From positions 31,861-95,860 of the forward strand of contig NZ_FQVT01000009.1 of assembly GCF_900129445.1 (NCBI RefSeq): 64,000 bases of DNA. The letters run 5' to 3'. Position numbers and translations under genes: made by a program. This DNA comes from Salegentibacter echinorum (GTDB lineage Bacteria; Bacteroidota; Bacteroidia; Flavobacteriales; Flavobacteriaceae). Positions within the stretch are counted from its first letter, which is position 1; each line of letters opens with the position of its first letter. Below are positions 54,372-62,177 of this stretch, piece by piece. Under the pieces are notes generated by a model. The model was given only the letters and a program-made list of their open reading frames with translations. It ran no database searches and had not been told where the DNA came from.

Positions 54372-54953
54372 TTATGCTTTTAAACTTTCTTCTTTGGCTC
54401 GCTCCAATCCCTTCTCCATTACCTCAACTCCTTCTTTCTTAAATTCTTGAACTGTCATTTTACCCTCTAAAAAATCAAAGTACAGCTCAAAGAAGCTTTC
54501 ATCTGTTCGACCATATTTGTTTTCATCTATATTTCTAAACTGTTGCTGCCTATTAACATCAAATCCGATCATATGCTGAATTATCTCACTAGAGAAATAC
54601 AGATCATCCACCATCGTAGAAATCCCCTGAAAAGCTCTAGCCGTCTTTTCCATTTTTTGGTTCAGTGCAAAAAACCTTTCTAGCTGTTCATTATTAAGTG
54701 ATGTATCAGTGTAAATAGAAGTCAACACTTCCCCCATAATGGAGAACTCAATTTTCCCAGGGATTCCGGCCTTATCGAATGATTCATTAACCATTCTAAG
54801 AATATTGCATAGGTTGGCGATATAAACCCCAGGTTGAAGCCTATCCTTATCTTCGGTAAATTCGTAAATCTTCGTTTCGAGAACCATATAATCAAAGGTT
54901 CTTTCTTTCATTAATTCTGTTTGTTCTTTCCAAGATGTGCTACTTAAAATCAT
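54372..54953 (-). CDS. Hypothetical protein of the element (193 aa)
   Basis: A 193-residue acidic, soluble, mostly helical protein. No domain is recognised. The regions LQPGVYIANLCNILRMVNESFDKAG and FRNIDENKYGRTDESFFELYFDFLEGKMTVQEFKKEG have no catalytic motif I can name. Sitting in the leftward early operon controlled by the repressor's operators, it may be an early phage function such as host takeover or defence evasion; this is inference from position only. Confidence 0.6.
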   Translation of the reverse strand: MILSSTSWKEQTELMKERTFDYMVLETKIYEFTEDKDRLQPGVYIANLCNILRMVNESFDKAGIPGKIEFSIMGEVLTSIYTDTSLNNEQLERFFALNQKMEKTARAFQGISTMVDDLYFSSEIIQHMIGFDVNRQQQFRNIDENKYGRTDESFFELYFDFLEGKMTVQEFKKEGVEVMEKGLERAKEESLKA

Positions 54954-55007
54954 AAATTTATTTTTTAGATTATATTTTATATTCTATATTTTTAATGTTC
55001 TTAAAGC

Positions 55008-55331
55008 TTAATAAGCCGTTACAAAGTTTTCTAACTTGAAGGATCTAAAACCTTGTGCCTGGGTATCGTAATAAGGCAGCGTTTTATAATTTGGCTTTCC
55101 CGTTCCTTTTACTTTATCACCTGTATTTTGCAGGGTGGCATAAGCGATCCTTAGTGATCCATCCACTTTTTCAAAAGCGATCTTTACGGTTTCATTTGTC
55201 ATTCGCTTTCGTAGTCTATAGAGTGACCAGGCTTTTGCTAGACATACCGAAAAGGATTTGCCAGTACTCTTTACTAGTTCGTGTGCCCAGTGAAAAACTC
55301 TACTTCTGAAAGTTGATTTTGAGATTTGCAT
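55008..55331 (-). CDS. DUF2693/SH3-like-barrel protein
   Basis: A 107-residue protein. The C-terminal half (VKIAFEKVDGSLRIAYATL, KVKGTGKPNYKTLPYYD, FRSFKLENFV) fits the DUF2693-type SH3-like beta-barrel common on Bacteroidota mobile elements. The N-terminal half is basic and helical (SRVFHWAHELVKSTGKSFSVCLAKAWSLYRL), as in related phage proteins, where it may bind nucleic acid. Function unknown. It is part of the leftward early operon. Confidence 0.65.
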   Translation of the reverse strand: MQISKSTFRSRVFHWAHELVKSTGKSFSVCLAKAWSLYRLRKRMTNETVKIAFEKVDGSLRIAYATLQNTGDKVKGTGKPNYKTLPYYDTQAQGFRSFKLENFVTAY

Positions 55332-55363
55332 AATTTTGAATTTTAAGTGATTGTTATTTTTGA

Positions 55364-55663
55364 TTAAGCTTTTACAGTGGTCGCGTAGAAAAAAACCTCA
55401 TTCCAGGAACCTCTTTTTAATATTGCTGATAGCTCTGAAGGTTTGTAAATCCCTTTTTCTGTAAAGTCATTTCCAACTTTTACAATATTGAAACCCGCCC
55501 CCATTTGCTCCAGTTTCAAAACCGCATTGCCAAAAGCTTTTAATGAGCTGAATTGAATTTTTCTAACCCTGCCTTTTTCATTCATAAATTCGAGAGTTAA
55601 AATTTTACCTCTTAGAAGATCTTTAACTTCTGAAATTGACGATTTAAATTGATTAGCTTTCAT
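55364..55663 (-). CDS. Hypothetical protein of the element (99 aa)
   Basis: A 99-residue protein from the ATG at 55663 (MKANQFKSSI). LLRGKILTLEFMNEKGRVRKIQFSSLKAFGNAVLKLEQ gives alternating strands and a helix. No domain is recognised. An upstream ATG at 55693 would add 10 hydrophobic residues but overlaps the end of the preceding gene; the downstream start is preferred. Confidence 0.55.
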   Translation of the reverse strand: MKANQFKSSISEVKDLLRGKILTLEFMNEKGRVRKIQFSSLKAFGNAVLKLEQMGAGFNIVKVGNDFTEKGIYKPSELSAILKRGSWNEVFFYATTVKA

Positions 55664-55674
55664 AACTATAAATA

Positions 55675-55884
55675 TTAAGCCGGTACAAGGCATCCAGCCT
55701 CTTCGGGTCCGTTATCATCATTGTTTCTCCTACTATGAATTATATCTTCATCATAAACCGGTATGGCTGTTCGGGAAAGCTCTATTCTCTTTGGCCGGAT
55801 TGAAACTATATATTCATCCAGGGATATTTGGTCTTTCTGTTTCCATCCCATCATAAGACCTAATTTTCTAAGTAAATTTTTCAT
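55675..55884 (-). CDS. Hypothetical protein, first gene of the leftward early operon
   Basis: A 69-residue protein. Basic N-terminus (MKNLLRKLGLMMGWKQKDQ) and an acidic, Asn-rich end. No domain is recognised. Its promoter is explicit: a -7 box (minus-strand TACATTTG, 55915-55922) and a -33 TTTG exactly 20 bases further upstream. The ATG at 55884 leaves about 24 bases of leader, while the alternative ATG at 55896 lies inside operator A1. Being first after the switch, it is the earliest gene released from repression. Confidence 0.6.
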   Translation of the reverse strand: MKNLLRKLGLMMGWKQKDQISLDEYIVSIRPKRIELSRTAIPVYDEDIIHSRRNNDDNGPEEAGCLVPA

Positions 55885-55891
55885 AGTACAA

Positions 55892-55904
55892 ATCATTTTG
55901 TGAT
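55892..55904. promoter_or_regulatory. Operator A1 (ATCA-N5-TGAT)
   Basis: ATCATTTTGTGAT is identical to A2. It lies just downstream of the predicted start point of the leftward promoter, where bound protein would block transcription. Confidence 0.6.
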
Positions 55905-55914
55905 TATTATACTA

Positions 55915-55946
55915 CAAATGTAAATCATTTTGTGATCCCTTCCAAA
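55915..55946 (-). promoter_or_regulatory. Leftward early promoter of the element
   Basis: Minus-strand TTTG (-33, at 55943-55946), a 20-base spacer and TACATTTG (-7, at 55915-55922) match the Bacteroidota sigma consensus TTTG-N19/21-TAnnTTTG. Operator A2 fills the spacer and B1 covers the -33 box. Confidence 0.75.
55924..55936. promoter_or_regulatory. Operator A2 (ATCA-N5-TGAT)
   Basis: An exact copy of A1, with starts 32 bases apart (about three helical turns). It lies between the -33 and -7 boxes of the leftward promoter. Confidence 0.6.
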
Positions 55947-55955
55947 ACAATTTGG
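55942..55955. promoter_or_regulatory. Operator B1 (CCAAAACAATTTGG)
   Basis: A palindromic site (CCAAA-N4-TTTGG) over the -33 box of the leftward promoter. Confidence 0.6.
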
Positions 55956-55974
55956 TATAAATATCTAATAAGTA

Positions 55975-55988
55975 CCAAAACAATTTGT
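55975..55988. promoter_or_regulatory. Operator B2 (CCAAAACAATTTGT)
   Basis: Differs from B1 only in the last base; starts are 33 bases apart. It abuts the -7 box of the rightward repressor promoter. Confidence 0.6.
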
Positions 55989-55995
55989 ATTTTTG
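55988..55995 (+). promoter_or_regulatory. -7 box of the repressor promoter
   Basis: TATTTTTG fits TAnnTTTG and ends 20 bases before the repressor ATG. No good -33 TTTG is at the usual distance, as expected for a weaker or activated promoter. Confidence 0.55.
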
Positions 55996-56015
55996 TCTAA
56001 ATCAAACTTTATAAA

Positions 56016-56324
56016 ATGAATTTATTACGACTTAAAGAGCTTTTAAAAGAGCGCAAGATCACTGGGAAACAGTTTGCCGAAGATTTAGGCTTCAGTAAAA
56101 ACACTGCATCTAATTTGATAAATGGAAAGTCTTTCCCCTCTGGTAAGGATTTAAAAGCTATTGCTGACTACTTAGATGTAGATATTAAGGAATTATTCAA
56201 CTCTACTAAAGAAGCTCCTGAACGTGCTATTTATGTGGAAATGGACGGTAAGTATAGTAAGATAGGTGAGCTTAAATTAGACCGCTTGGACGAGGGTTCG
56301 GTTACTGGCTCGGACGATAACTAA
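56016..56324 (+). CDS. XRE-family HTH repressor of the element
   Basis: A 102-residue regulator. The first about 60 residues are a lambda-repressor-like helix-turn-helix domain: KITGKQFAEDLGFSKNTASNLINGKSFPSGKDLKAIADYLDVDIKEL. The remaining about 40 residues are a short acidic tail (AIYVEMDGKYSKIGELKLDRL) with no LexA-like peptidase site. It is transcribed away from the early operon across the four-operator region, the arrangement of phage immunity switches. It most likely represses the leftward promoter and controls its own expression through the A and/or B sites. Without a peptidase domain, induction would need an antirepressor or turnover. Confidence 0.85.
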   Translation: MNLLRLKELLKERKITGKQFAEDLGFSKNTASNLINGKSFPSGKDLKAIADYLDVDIKELFNSTKEAPERAIYVEMDGKYSKIGELKLDRLDEGSVTGSDDN

Positions 56325-56337
56325 TAGATTTTATATT

Positions 56338-56526
56338 ATGGATGCTAAACAGGTTTACGAATTTCTAAAACCATCCTTAGAGCAATTAAGCCCAGAGGAA
56401 AAAGAGAAGCTATGCAGGCTTATAAATGAGGTGCCAGAAGCTATTGAAAAGAAAAAACCAAAAACAAGCTTGGAGCGAAAGGCATACTACAAAAAGCTTT
56501 TAATGCAGCATCATTTTAAAAATTAG
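56338..56526 (+). CDS. Small hypothetical protein downstream of the repressor
   Basis: A 62-residue helical protein from the ATG at 56338, 13 bases after the repressor stop. FLKPSLEQLSPEEKEKLCRLINEVPEAIEKKKP is charged, with a predicted helix pair; no HTH is evident. Its place after the repressor and before a terminator suggests one transcript with it. It may modulate the repressor, but that is only positional inference. Confidence 0.6.
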   Translation: MDAKQVYEFLKPSLEQLSPEEKEKLCRLINEVPEAIEKKKPKTSLERKAYYKKLLMQHHFKN

Positions 56527-56580
56527 AATCTGGTAAAGTAAATGAATGTATTACTTTTTTGCCGTAATCAATTAAAATGC

Positions 56581-56616
56581 AAAAAGCCCCGGCACATTTC
56601 TGTACTGGGGCTTTTT
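56581..56616. terminator. Bidirectional terminator after the repressor operon
   Basis: AAAAAGCCCCGG pairs with CTGGGGCTTTTT (one mismatch); the T run is on both sides. It separates the rightward repressor operon from the leftward late genes. Confidence 0.9.
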
Positions 56617-56663
56617 CACAAAAAATGAAATGATTCGAAAAGACTAATTGTAAATATACGGCT

Positions 56664-56984
56664 TTATCCTAGTGTAAACGGACGTGATCGCACTTTTTTT
56701 GGATCCTTTATTTCTTTCTTTTTTGGTTTTGGGTTCCGGGCTTCCCTTTGTTTTTGAATTTTATCTGCAATACGATCTCCCTTGGCTTTCCTTTTCGTTT
56801 TGAACCTAGCCCAAAAGCCTTGATTTTTTTTGAAGCTTTCAGGCTTAGAGCCGCTTAACTCTTTTTTAGCTTCCCGTTGTTTTTTGATTTTATGATTGAA
56901 TTCATATTCAGAAAGTTCCTTTTTAAATTTTCCTATTGAGATACCTATATTATTAGCGGCTCTCTGTAGCTCTTTATTTTTCAT
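56664..56984 (-). CDS. Basic Lys-rich hypothetical protein
   Basis: A 106-residue protein dominated by Lys, Arg and Glu (KIKKQREAKKELSG, IADKIQKQREARNPKPKKK). The repeated KQREA motif suggests two related basic helical segments. Probably nucleic-acid binding by composition, such as a DNA-packing or structural protein; no domain is recognised. It is the last gene of the leftward structural-side cluster before the bidirectional terminator. Confidence 0.55.
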   Translation of the reverse strand: MKNKELQRAANNIGISIGKFKKELSEYEFNHKIKKQREAKKELSGSKPESFKKNQGFWARFKTKRKAKGDRIADKIQKQREARNPKPKKKEIKDPKKVRSRPFTLG

Positions 56985-57047
56985 TGTAATTTAGTTTTTG
57001 ATTGATGATTAAAAGCCCTGGCCAGCTTTTGACCAGGGGGAATAATG

Positions 57048-57650
57048 TTAACTAATTGTTGAAAACATACTTCTTTTTCTTTGTTCAGCCGTTTCTTTAA
57101 AATAATACTTGCTGTGTGTAAGGTTGTTTTCTCCATCAACTGCTAAGGAGGGATAGTATCTGGCAAGGTACCAGGCAGCTTTTCCGCCTGCCTGCTCCAT
57201 CTTATTTGCCATATCAATGAATTCAGCGGTTAGGTTGTACATCTCCTCATCTTCCTCTCGCAAATAGGTTTTAAATTCTTCGCGGTCTATTTTAAATTTC
57301 AACTCATTAGGTAGAATAGTGAGGTTTGGGGCACCAACTCCACTTAATGCAATTTTAGCACTGTGTAATAGTGAATCGAATTTTGAATCACTCCACCCCG
57401 TTAGATTCATTGCTTTTTCTTTTTTCACAGGTGCATTTCCAAATTGCAAACCGTATTTTTTCCAATAGGCATCAATACAGTACTGTTTAGGACTTTCATT
57501 AAAGGAATTAAAATCCTCAATTTCGATCTCTAAAGTCTGTTCACAATAGTTTACCAATTCTTTGAAAGTTGATTCAGCTTTTTCCTGTCTTTGAACTAGA
57601 TCATTGTAATCCTGTTCTCTGAATTCTAATAAAATTCTCTTTTTGCTCAT
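57048..57650 (-). CDS. Hypothetical protein of the element (200 aa)
   Basis: A 200-residue soluble protein. An N-terminal coiled coil (about 8-45) is followed by a region with Trp/Lys (YCIDAYWKKYGLQFGN) and a helical C-terminus ending KETAEQRKRSMFSTIS. No domain is recognised. Preceded by a small coiled-coil gene, and cotranscribed with the tail-like protein gene upstream by spacing. Confidence 0.55.
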   Translation of the reverse strand: MSKKRILLEFREQDYNDLVQRQEKAESTFKELVNYCEQTLEIEIEDFNSFNESPKQYCIDAYWKKYGLQFGNAPVKKEKAMNLTGWSDSKFDSLLHSAKIALSGVGAPNLTILPNELKFKIDREEFKTYLREEDEEMYNLTAEFIDMANKMEQAGGKAAWYLARYYPSLAVDGENNLTHSKYYFKETAEQRKRSMFSTIS

Positions 57651-57672
57651 TTTGATTGATTTAAATTAATAA

Positions 57673-57876
57673 TTAGTATAAGTCCGCACCTTCGCTAATG
57701 CGGCGGTTTATTATTTCAGTTCTTTCTTCAGAATACTTTTCATATTCCGCACGCTGTTTAAGATCAGCGTTTTCCATTTTGTCAGTTTCGGCATAGATTT
57801 TTCTAATTTTTTTATCCAATACCTTCATCCTGGCTCGGTCTTTTAATCTTCGTTGCTCTCTTTTTTCTTCATCCAT
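57673..57876 (-). CDS. Small coiled-coil hypothetical protein
   Basis: A 67-residue, very charged helical protein (MDEEKREQRRLKDRARMKVLDKKIRKI). A single coiled coil is likely. No function is assigned. It lies 55 bases after the tail-like gene and 22 bases before the 200-residue protein gene. Confidence 0.5.
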   Translation of the reverse strand: MDEEKREQRRLKDRARMKVLDKKIRKIYAETDKMENADLKQRAEYEKYSEERTEIINRRISEGADLY

Positions 57877-57931
57877 TTCAAATGTAGATTTAATTAATAT
57901 TGATTTTTAATTTCACGTTTACCGCACGTGA

Positions 57932-59884
57932 CTAACGGTTTATTTTAATCAGTTCCGCTTGTGTTATTTTACTGTTTAGGTCTTTTTTGGTAATGCTATC
58001 CACTAAGAATTCCGCACCAAGCTGTTTGATGAATACAGTAGGCTTTAAATCGAATTGATCGAATTCAATAGCACTCATAAGAAGTTCAATAGTGATGATC
58101 TTCGTTTTGTTGAAAATATTCCCTACTTCTTTGTATCGATTATTTATAATTTCCTGATTGGAATAGTTCCAGTTCCTGGCCGTTCTAACCTTATTAGCCG
58201 TTCCTTTTTTGTTAAGCTGCTGACTTCCTACTTTAGCGATGCCATTAATTTCTAATTCGCGAATGAAGTAGAAACGGGAATCCCTGGCCTTGTATTCCAA
58301 CTCAATAGTGCCGGAATTATCTTTAATATCCTTCTCCCAAAGTTCCATTTTAGGGACCAGGTACTGAGAACCGCCTATGCTATAATTCACCGGTCTTTGC
58401 TCAACCGAATAAGTTTTAGATTTAAGCAGGGTTGCATTGTCCTTTAGGTTTTCATTGTCAATCCTGATTACTCCATCATTGAAATCATCACCTTCATTGC
58501 TGTATTTAAACCGGTAGTAGTTTTCTTTGGCGTAGGCATCATATACATACTCCTCTGAAACTTTAGATATGAAACGATCACTCCAATCTTCTGTTGGTCC
58601 GTTGATCCTTTGCTCCCAGGTTAAGAACTCAAGCTTATTTTCATTTTTAGATGAGAATGGAGTTAAACCAAATCGCCACATAATTTCACGAAAGAAATCT
58701 TTAGGACTTAACCCTTTGAAGAACTTGACTTGATCTACAGATTCTTTATTTACCTGGCTAATGTTCCAGTCTAAATCAAATTTTGTGTTGTCTGATTTTA
58801 CCCGGCTACCGGTGTAGTATATGATTGTAAAGGTTTCGCCTGCTGAGACTTCTAATGTTTCATCGTAGTTTATAGCAACCTCTCCAACTCCTTCGGGTAT
58901 GTCTTTTATTATACTTTTTTTATCCTGCAAAGTGCTGGTATCAATATCGCTCTCACGCTGACCGTCTAAATTCTTTCCAAGCCTTAAATAAACTTCAACA
59001 CCTCTTTTAGACTTATTCTCTACAGTCCCGGTAACGGTAATTTTATACAGCCCGGTTTCTGTAATTTGGAAAGCTTTCATATTATTCCCAGCCGGGTTAT
59101 CAATTATTTGCCCTTCATTAACTTGATCATCATAGCTAAAAGTCCTGCTAAACAGCCATTGCGGGTAACGCGTGTTATAAAATACCTTTTGAGATCCCCA
59201 TTGAACTGATAAGGCGCTTTGAGAAACTTCCCCGGCTACAATCCCTTTAGGAAACGTTAGGAACGTATCTAAGAATTCAGGCTCCTGGAATACATCACCG
59301 CTATACTCAAATCCAAAGGTTTCGAATATTCGTTGCCAAAGGAATGAGATATTAACCGAGGGAATGAGATAATCGATATTCAAGTAATTAGTACCGGCAT
59401 CGATAAAATGTGTTCGGCCGTTATAGTCGGCTGCCAGGTAGGTATAAGGATCGCTTGAATTATTCCAATTGCTTACAATTGTGCTTAAGTCTTTCTTGTG
59501 TGATAACTCTGGAAGTGGTATTTCATCAAATTCAATATTATCCAGGGTCTTAAAGAAATCAATATTGCCATCGTAAATAGTGATATCGAGATAGTCCGGG
59601 AATGTTTTCATAAACTGTGCCCAACCTTTTAAGATCATACAGATATTACCAACAAATAGCCTGGCCGGCACTTTCTTATAAGGCAATTCTGAACCGGTGA
59701 TATTCATTCCCAATCCTTCAAAACCTAAAATATTGTGAGCTGTTTTAGGAACTTTAAAGCCTAAACTGTAATTAGTTTGTCGGCTGGCTAAATCCTTAAG
59801 GCTGTTCACTTGTTTCTTGTAGCCGAATTTTTGATTTGAATATAAATCAACCTTGAAGTTGTTTATGTAAAGTCTTATTTCCAT
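57932..59884 (-). CDS. Phage-tail-like structural protein
   Basis: A 650-residue beta-rich protein. The N-terminus (LYINNFKVDLYSNQKFGYKKQVNSLKDLASRQTNYSLGFKVPKTAHNILGF) has the layout of a widespread Bacteroidota phage structural family: an 'LYINxxxVDL' opening strand, then 'RxxxYSxxFKVPKTxxN'. Later comes ARLFVGNICMILKGWAQF. The C-terminal half alternates strands and ends in QAELIKINR. A tail, baseplate or receptor-binding role is inferred. It is the only structural gene in view and has no tape-measure or sheath neighbours here. It may belong to a tail module that continues elsewhere, or be a lone host-range or decoy protein. Confidence 0.6.
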   Translation of the reverse strand: MEIRLYINNFKVDLYSNQKFGYKKQVNSLKDLASRQTNYSLGFKVPKTAHNILGFEGLGMNITGSELPYKKVPARLFVGNICMILKGWAQFMKTFPDYLDITIYDGNIDFFKTLDNIEFDEIPLPELSHKKDLSTIVSNWNNSSDPYTYLAADYNGRTHFIDAGTNYLNIDYLIPSVNISFLWQRIFETFGFEYSGDVFQEPEFLDTFLTFPKGIVAGEVSQSALSVQWGSQKVFYNTRYPQWLFSRTFSYDDQVNEGQIIDNPAGNNMKAFQITETGLYKITVTGTVENKSKRGVEVYLRLGKNLDGQRESDIDTSTLQDKKSIIKDIPEGVGEVAINYDETLEVSAGETFTIIYYTGSRVKSDNTKFDLDWNISQVNKESVDQVKFFKGLSPKDFFREIMWRFGLTPFSSKNENKLEFLTWEQRINGPTEDWSDRFISKVSEEYVYDAYAKENYYRFKYSNEGDDFNDGVIRIDNENLKDNATLLKSKTYSVEQRPVNYSIGGSQYLVPKMELWEKDIKDNSGTIELEYKARDSRFYFIRELEINGIAKVGSQQLNKKGTANKVRTARNWNYSNQEIINNRYKEVGNIFNKTKIITIELLMSAIEFDQFDLKPTVFIKQLGAEFLVDSITKKDLNSKITQAELIKINR

Positions 59885-60010
59885 TTTTTAAATATTTTCT
59901 GATGGTGAAAAGCTCATTTAATTGGTTCGATTCCGATAATAGGTATTTTTATTATTTGACTATCAGGCGTTTAAATACTTTTAGTAACAAATAAGAAACT
60001 TTAAACCTTT

Positions 60011-60334
60011 CTATTTTTTATCCCTCTTCTTAATAAGCTCCTCAATACGCTTCTCTCGTTCCTCCCTAGTAAAAACCTTATCGTTACGTTCGTCCGATAT
60101 TTCCGTTCGGTTTAGCTTCGGGAGTAGGTAATCTGAAAACTTATGCATTATATCCAAAGCTTTGGCAGGATCTTCTTTAGCAACCTTATTAAGCCAGGTG
60201 GACATTTTTTTAATATTTTTCTCCACCAATAACTGATAAGCTTCTCTTATTTCCTTTGTGCTTTTATTGGGAACGCCTTTTCGGTTTGATCTTTTACCGG
60301 CTTCCCTTGCTGTCTTACTGTTGAATTTTGTCAT
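60011..60334 (-). CDS. Small-terminase-like protein, copy 1
   Basis: A 107-residue protein: a basic, Gly-Lys-rich N-terminus (REAGKRSNRKGVPNKSTKEIREAYQLL) with the 'GxPNKxTxExRE' motif, then a helical domain ending in KFSDYLLPKLNRTEI and a charged tail (REEREKRIEELIKK). The pattern is that of proteins near terminase genes in Bacteroidota phages, thought to be small-terminase or DNA-binding. It is related to the next gene (same motifs, about 30 percent similar by eye). No large terminase is in view. Confidence 0.5.
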   Translation of the reverse strand: MTKFNSKTAREAGKRSNRKGVPNKSTKEIREAYQLLVEKNIKKMSTWLNKVAKEDPAKALDIMHKFSDYLLPKLNRTEISDERNDKVFTREEREKRIEELIKKRDKK

Positions 60335-60393
60335 TTTACTACTATTTTACTGTTACTACTCCGTTAGTTTAGCGGGTCTCGTTTATAATTGGC

Positions 60394-60729
60394 CTATGAA
60401 CTATACTTTCCATTGGTATCATCAATCATTTTAGCCTGTATTTTTCTGATATACTCATCACGCTCCTCTCTGGATGGTACTTTATCCTTTGGATCTTCCT
60501 CAACAATCTCTGTCTTATTCAGCTTTGGCACGTGGTATTCCATAAGCTTGAGCATTACATCGCAGTAATCCTTACCTGAAAGGCTTTTCAACTCCCTCTT
60601 TAATTTTGGGAAATTTCGCTGCACAATGAGTGATATTTTCTCTCTGGATTCCTTGCTCATATTGTTTGGCTTTCCTTTTCTGCTTGACTTTCTACCGGCT
60701 TTTGCCGCGGTTTCTTTAGTAAATGCCAT
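60394..60729 (-). CDS. Small-terminase-like protein, copy 2
   Basis: A 111-residue paralogue of the neighbour: AAKAGRKSSRKGKPNNMSKESREKISLI at the N-terminus, KLMEYHVPKLNKTEIVEED and REERDEYIRKIQ at the end. Tandem copies suggest duplication followed by divergence, perhaps with different binding specificity. Same inferred role, same uncertainty. Confidence 0.5.
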   Translation of the reverse strand: MAFTKETAAKAGRKSSRKGKPNNMSKESREKISLIVQRNFPKLKRELKSLSGKDYCDVMLKLMEYHVPKLNKTEIVEEDPKDKVPSREERDEYIRKIQAKMIDDTNGKYSS

Positions 60730-60777
60730 TAGATTATATTTTACGTTACTGATGTTAGTTTAACACGGTTCAATTGA

Positions 60778-61308
60778 TTACTTAAAAATGTTGATCGCCT
60801 GGTTAATTTCGGTCTGAACTATTTCCGAAACAGTTTCATAGTCCCAAACATCCCCTAAAAATTTCTGTGTATTTTCATTGTCTTTAAGAGCTCTTTGCAT
60901 AGCCTTAGTAGAGTTGATGCGTTTTTCATTAGATTCAATTGCTGGATGATCCATTAAAGCCCCTGCCTTCTCTAAAACCTCATAACGCTCGCTATCGTTT
61001 AAACTTTGGGTTAAATCTGAAATAATACTATGGAGTGGTTTTTTAAGGAGGTTATATATTTTCCTTCTTGGCTCCTTATCCATTACCGTTGCATTGTCAT
61101 TCTCTAGTATCTTCTGAAATAGGTAGATATAAAGCTTTGCAAACAGTTCGTTATGCTCATATTGCTGCTTTTGGTGCTCTTGTATGGCCCGGTTAATAGC
61201 CTTTAAGGCTTCAAGATCATTGCTATTAATATGAAAGCTATTATCACTTTTTTTAATAGCTTCTGAAAACCGCCATCCTAAACGCTGAAGTGCTTTTTTC
61301 GTTTCCAT
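60778..61308 (-). CDS. Hypothetical protein of the element (176 aa)
   Basis: A 176-residue helical protein from the ATG at 61308 (METKKALQRLGWRFSEAIKK); a TTG three codons upstream overlaps the ATPase gene. HINSNDLEALKAINRAIQEHQKQQYEHNELFAKLYIYLFQKIL is a long amphipathic helix region. No domain is recognised. It is directly after the RecA-like ATPase gene and may be its partner in replication or mobilisation; that is positional inference. Confidence 0.55.
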   Translation of the reverse strand: METKKALQRLGWRFSEAIKKSDNSFHINSNDLEALKAINRAIQEHQKQQYEHNELFAKLYIYLFQKILENDNATVMDKEPRRKIYNLLKKPLHSIISDLTQSLNDSERYEVLEKAGALMDHPAIESNEKRINSTKAMQRALKDNENTQKFLGDVWDYETVSEIVQTEINQAINIFK

Positions 61309-61310
61309 TA

Positions 61311-62177
61311 TTACCAATCTTCATTTTTAATATCACATTCACACGGCAGGGTTTCATCATTTAGTTTGAAGTGAAAAGGATCAAATGGTGCTCCCCTGGA
61401 ATATACTTGACTAACTTTTATTGGGCTGTTTTTAACTTCTGGATTTTCATCAGTATCTTTAAGCAGGATCACTGATTCAGACTTCTTTTGAATAGCGCTA
61501 CCTAAATGTCCTGTGGCTTTATCTGAAGTAGAAGTTTTGTGAATTACTGTATTTATATGCATCTGGTTTTCTCTACGCCACCGCTTTATCTTGTTAGCTA
61601 CCTGAACCGATTGTTTAATATCATTGGTATCGTCCACTAAATCAGCAATTCCATCAATACTCATCCATTTAATATTGCCTTTATATCTTCGGTCCTGCAG
61701 CAATTCATCAATGAACCTTACTATTTCGTTGGAATCGAGACCTTCTAAACCAAAGCTTAAATAGTTATTGTAGGTTTCTCCAACCATTTCAGCAACACGC
61801 CTAAAGGATCTTTGAGCATAATATTCACCCTGTTCTGTATCGATATCAATTATAAAGGGCTCCCCTTCCCGGTGCGTTCTTATATTTGGAAAATATCGGC
61901 TTGCTTGACCTCCTATGTAAGCGGCAACTAGAGCAGACTTAAAAAACGTTTTTTTAGTTTTTGAAGCAGCAACTATTGCGGAAAATTCACCATAGGAAAA
62001 CGTGTTATTTCTATACCTAAAACCTTTGTATTCGTGGTCTCCAATACTTAATGCCGTTGGCGGCAGTGTAAGTTCTTCTGAGAGATCAACTAAACTCTCA
62101 GCAAAAACACGTTCATACTCAAACGATTCTTCATTATCGTTGTTAAGATTTAATTCGTTTATATCTAAGTTCTTCAT
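61311..62177 (-). CDS. RecA/RepA-like AAA ATPase
   Basis: A 288-residue P-loop protein. FSYGEFSAIVAASKTKKTFFKSAL is a Walker-A-like loop of the variant type (AxxKTKKT) seen in Bacteroidota mobile-element ATPases. IKWMSIDGIADLVDD is the Walker B strand, and MHINTVIHKTSTSDKATGHLGSAIQKKSESVI resembles the sensor/loop region of RepA and DnaB-like helicases. It probably serves in element replication as helicase or loader. The start overlaps the stop of the HTH replication protein gene by 4 bases, so they are coupled. Confidence 0.75.
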   Translation of the reverse strand: MKNLDINELNLNNDNEESFEYERVFAESLVDLSEELTLPPTALSIGDHEYKGFRYRNNTFSYGEFSAIVAASKTKKTFFKSALVAAYIGGQASRYFPNIRTHREGEPFIIDIDTEQGEYYAQRSFRRVAEMVGETYNNYLSFGLEGLDSNEIVRFIDELLQDRRYKGNIKWMSIDGIADLVDDTNDIKQSVQVANKIKRWRRENQMHINTVIHKTSTSDKATGHLGSAIQKKSESVILLKDTDENPEVKNSPIKVSQVYSRGAPFDPFHFKLNDETLPCECDIKNEDW

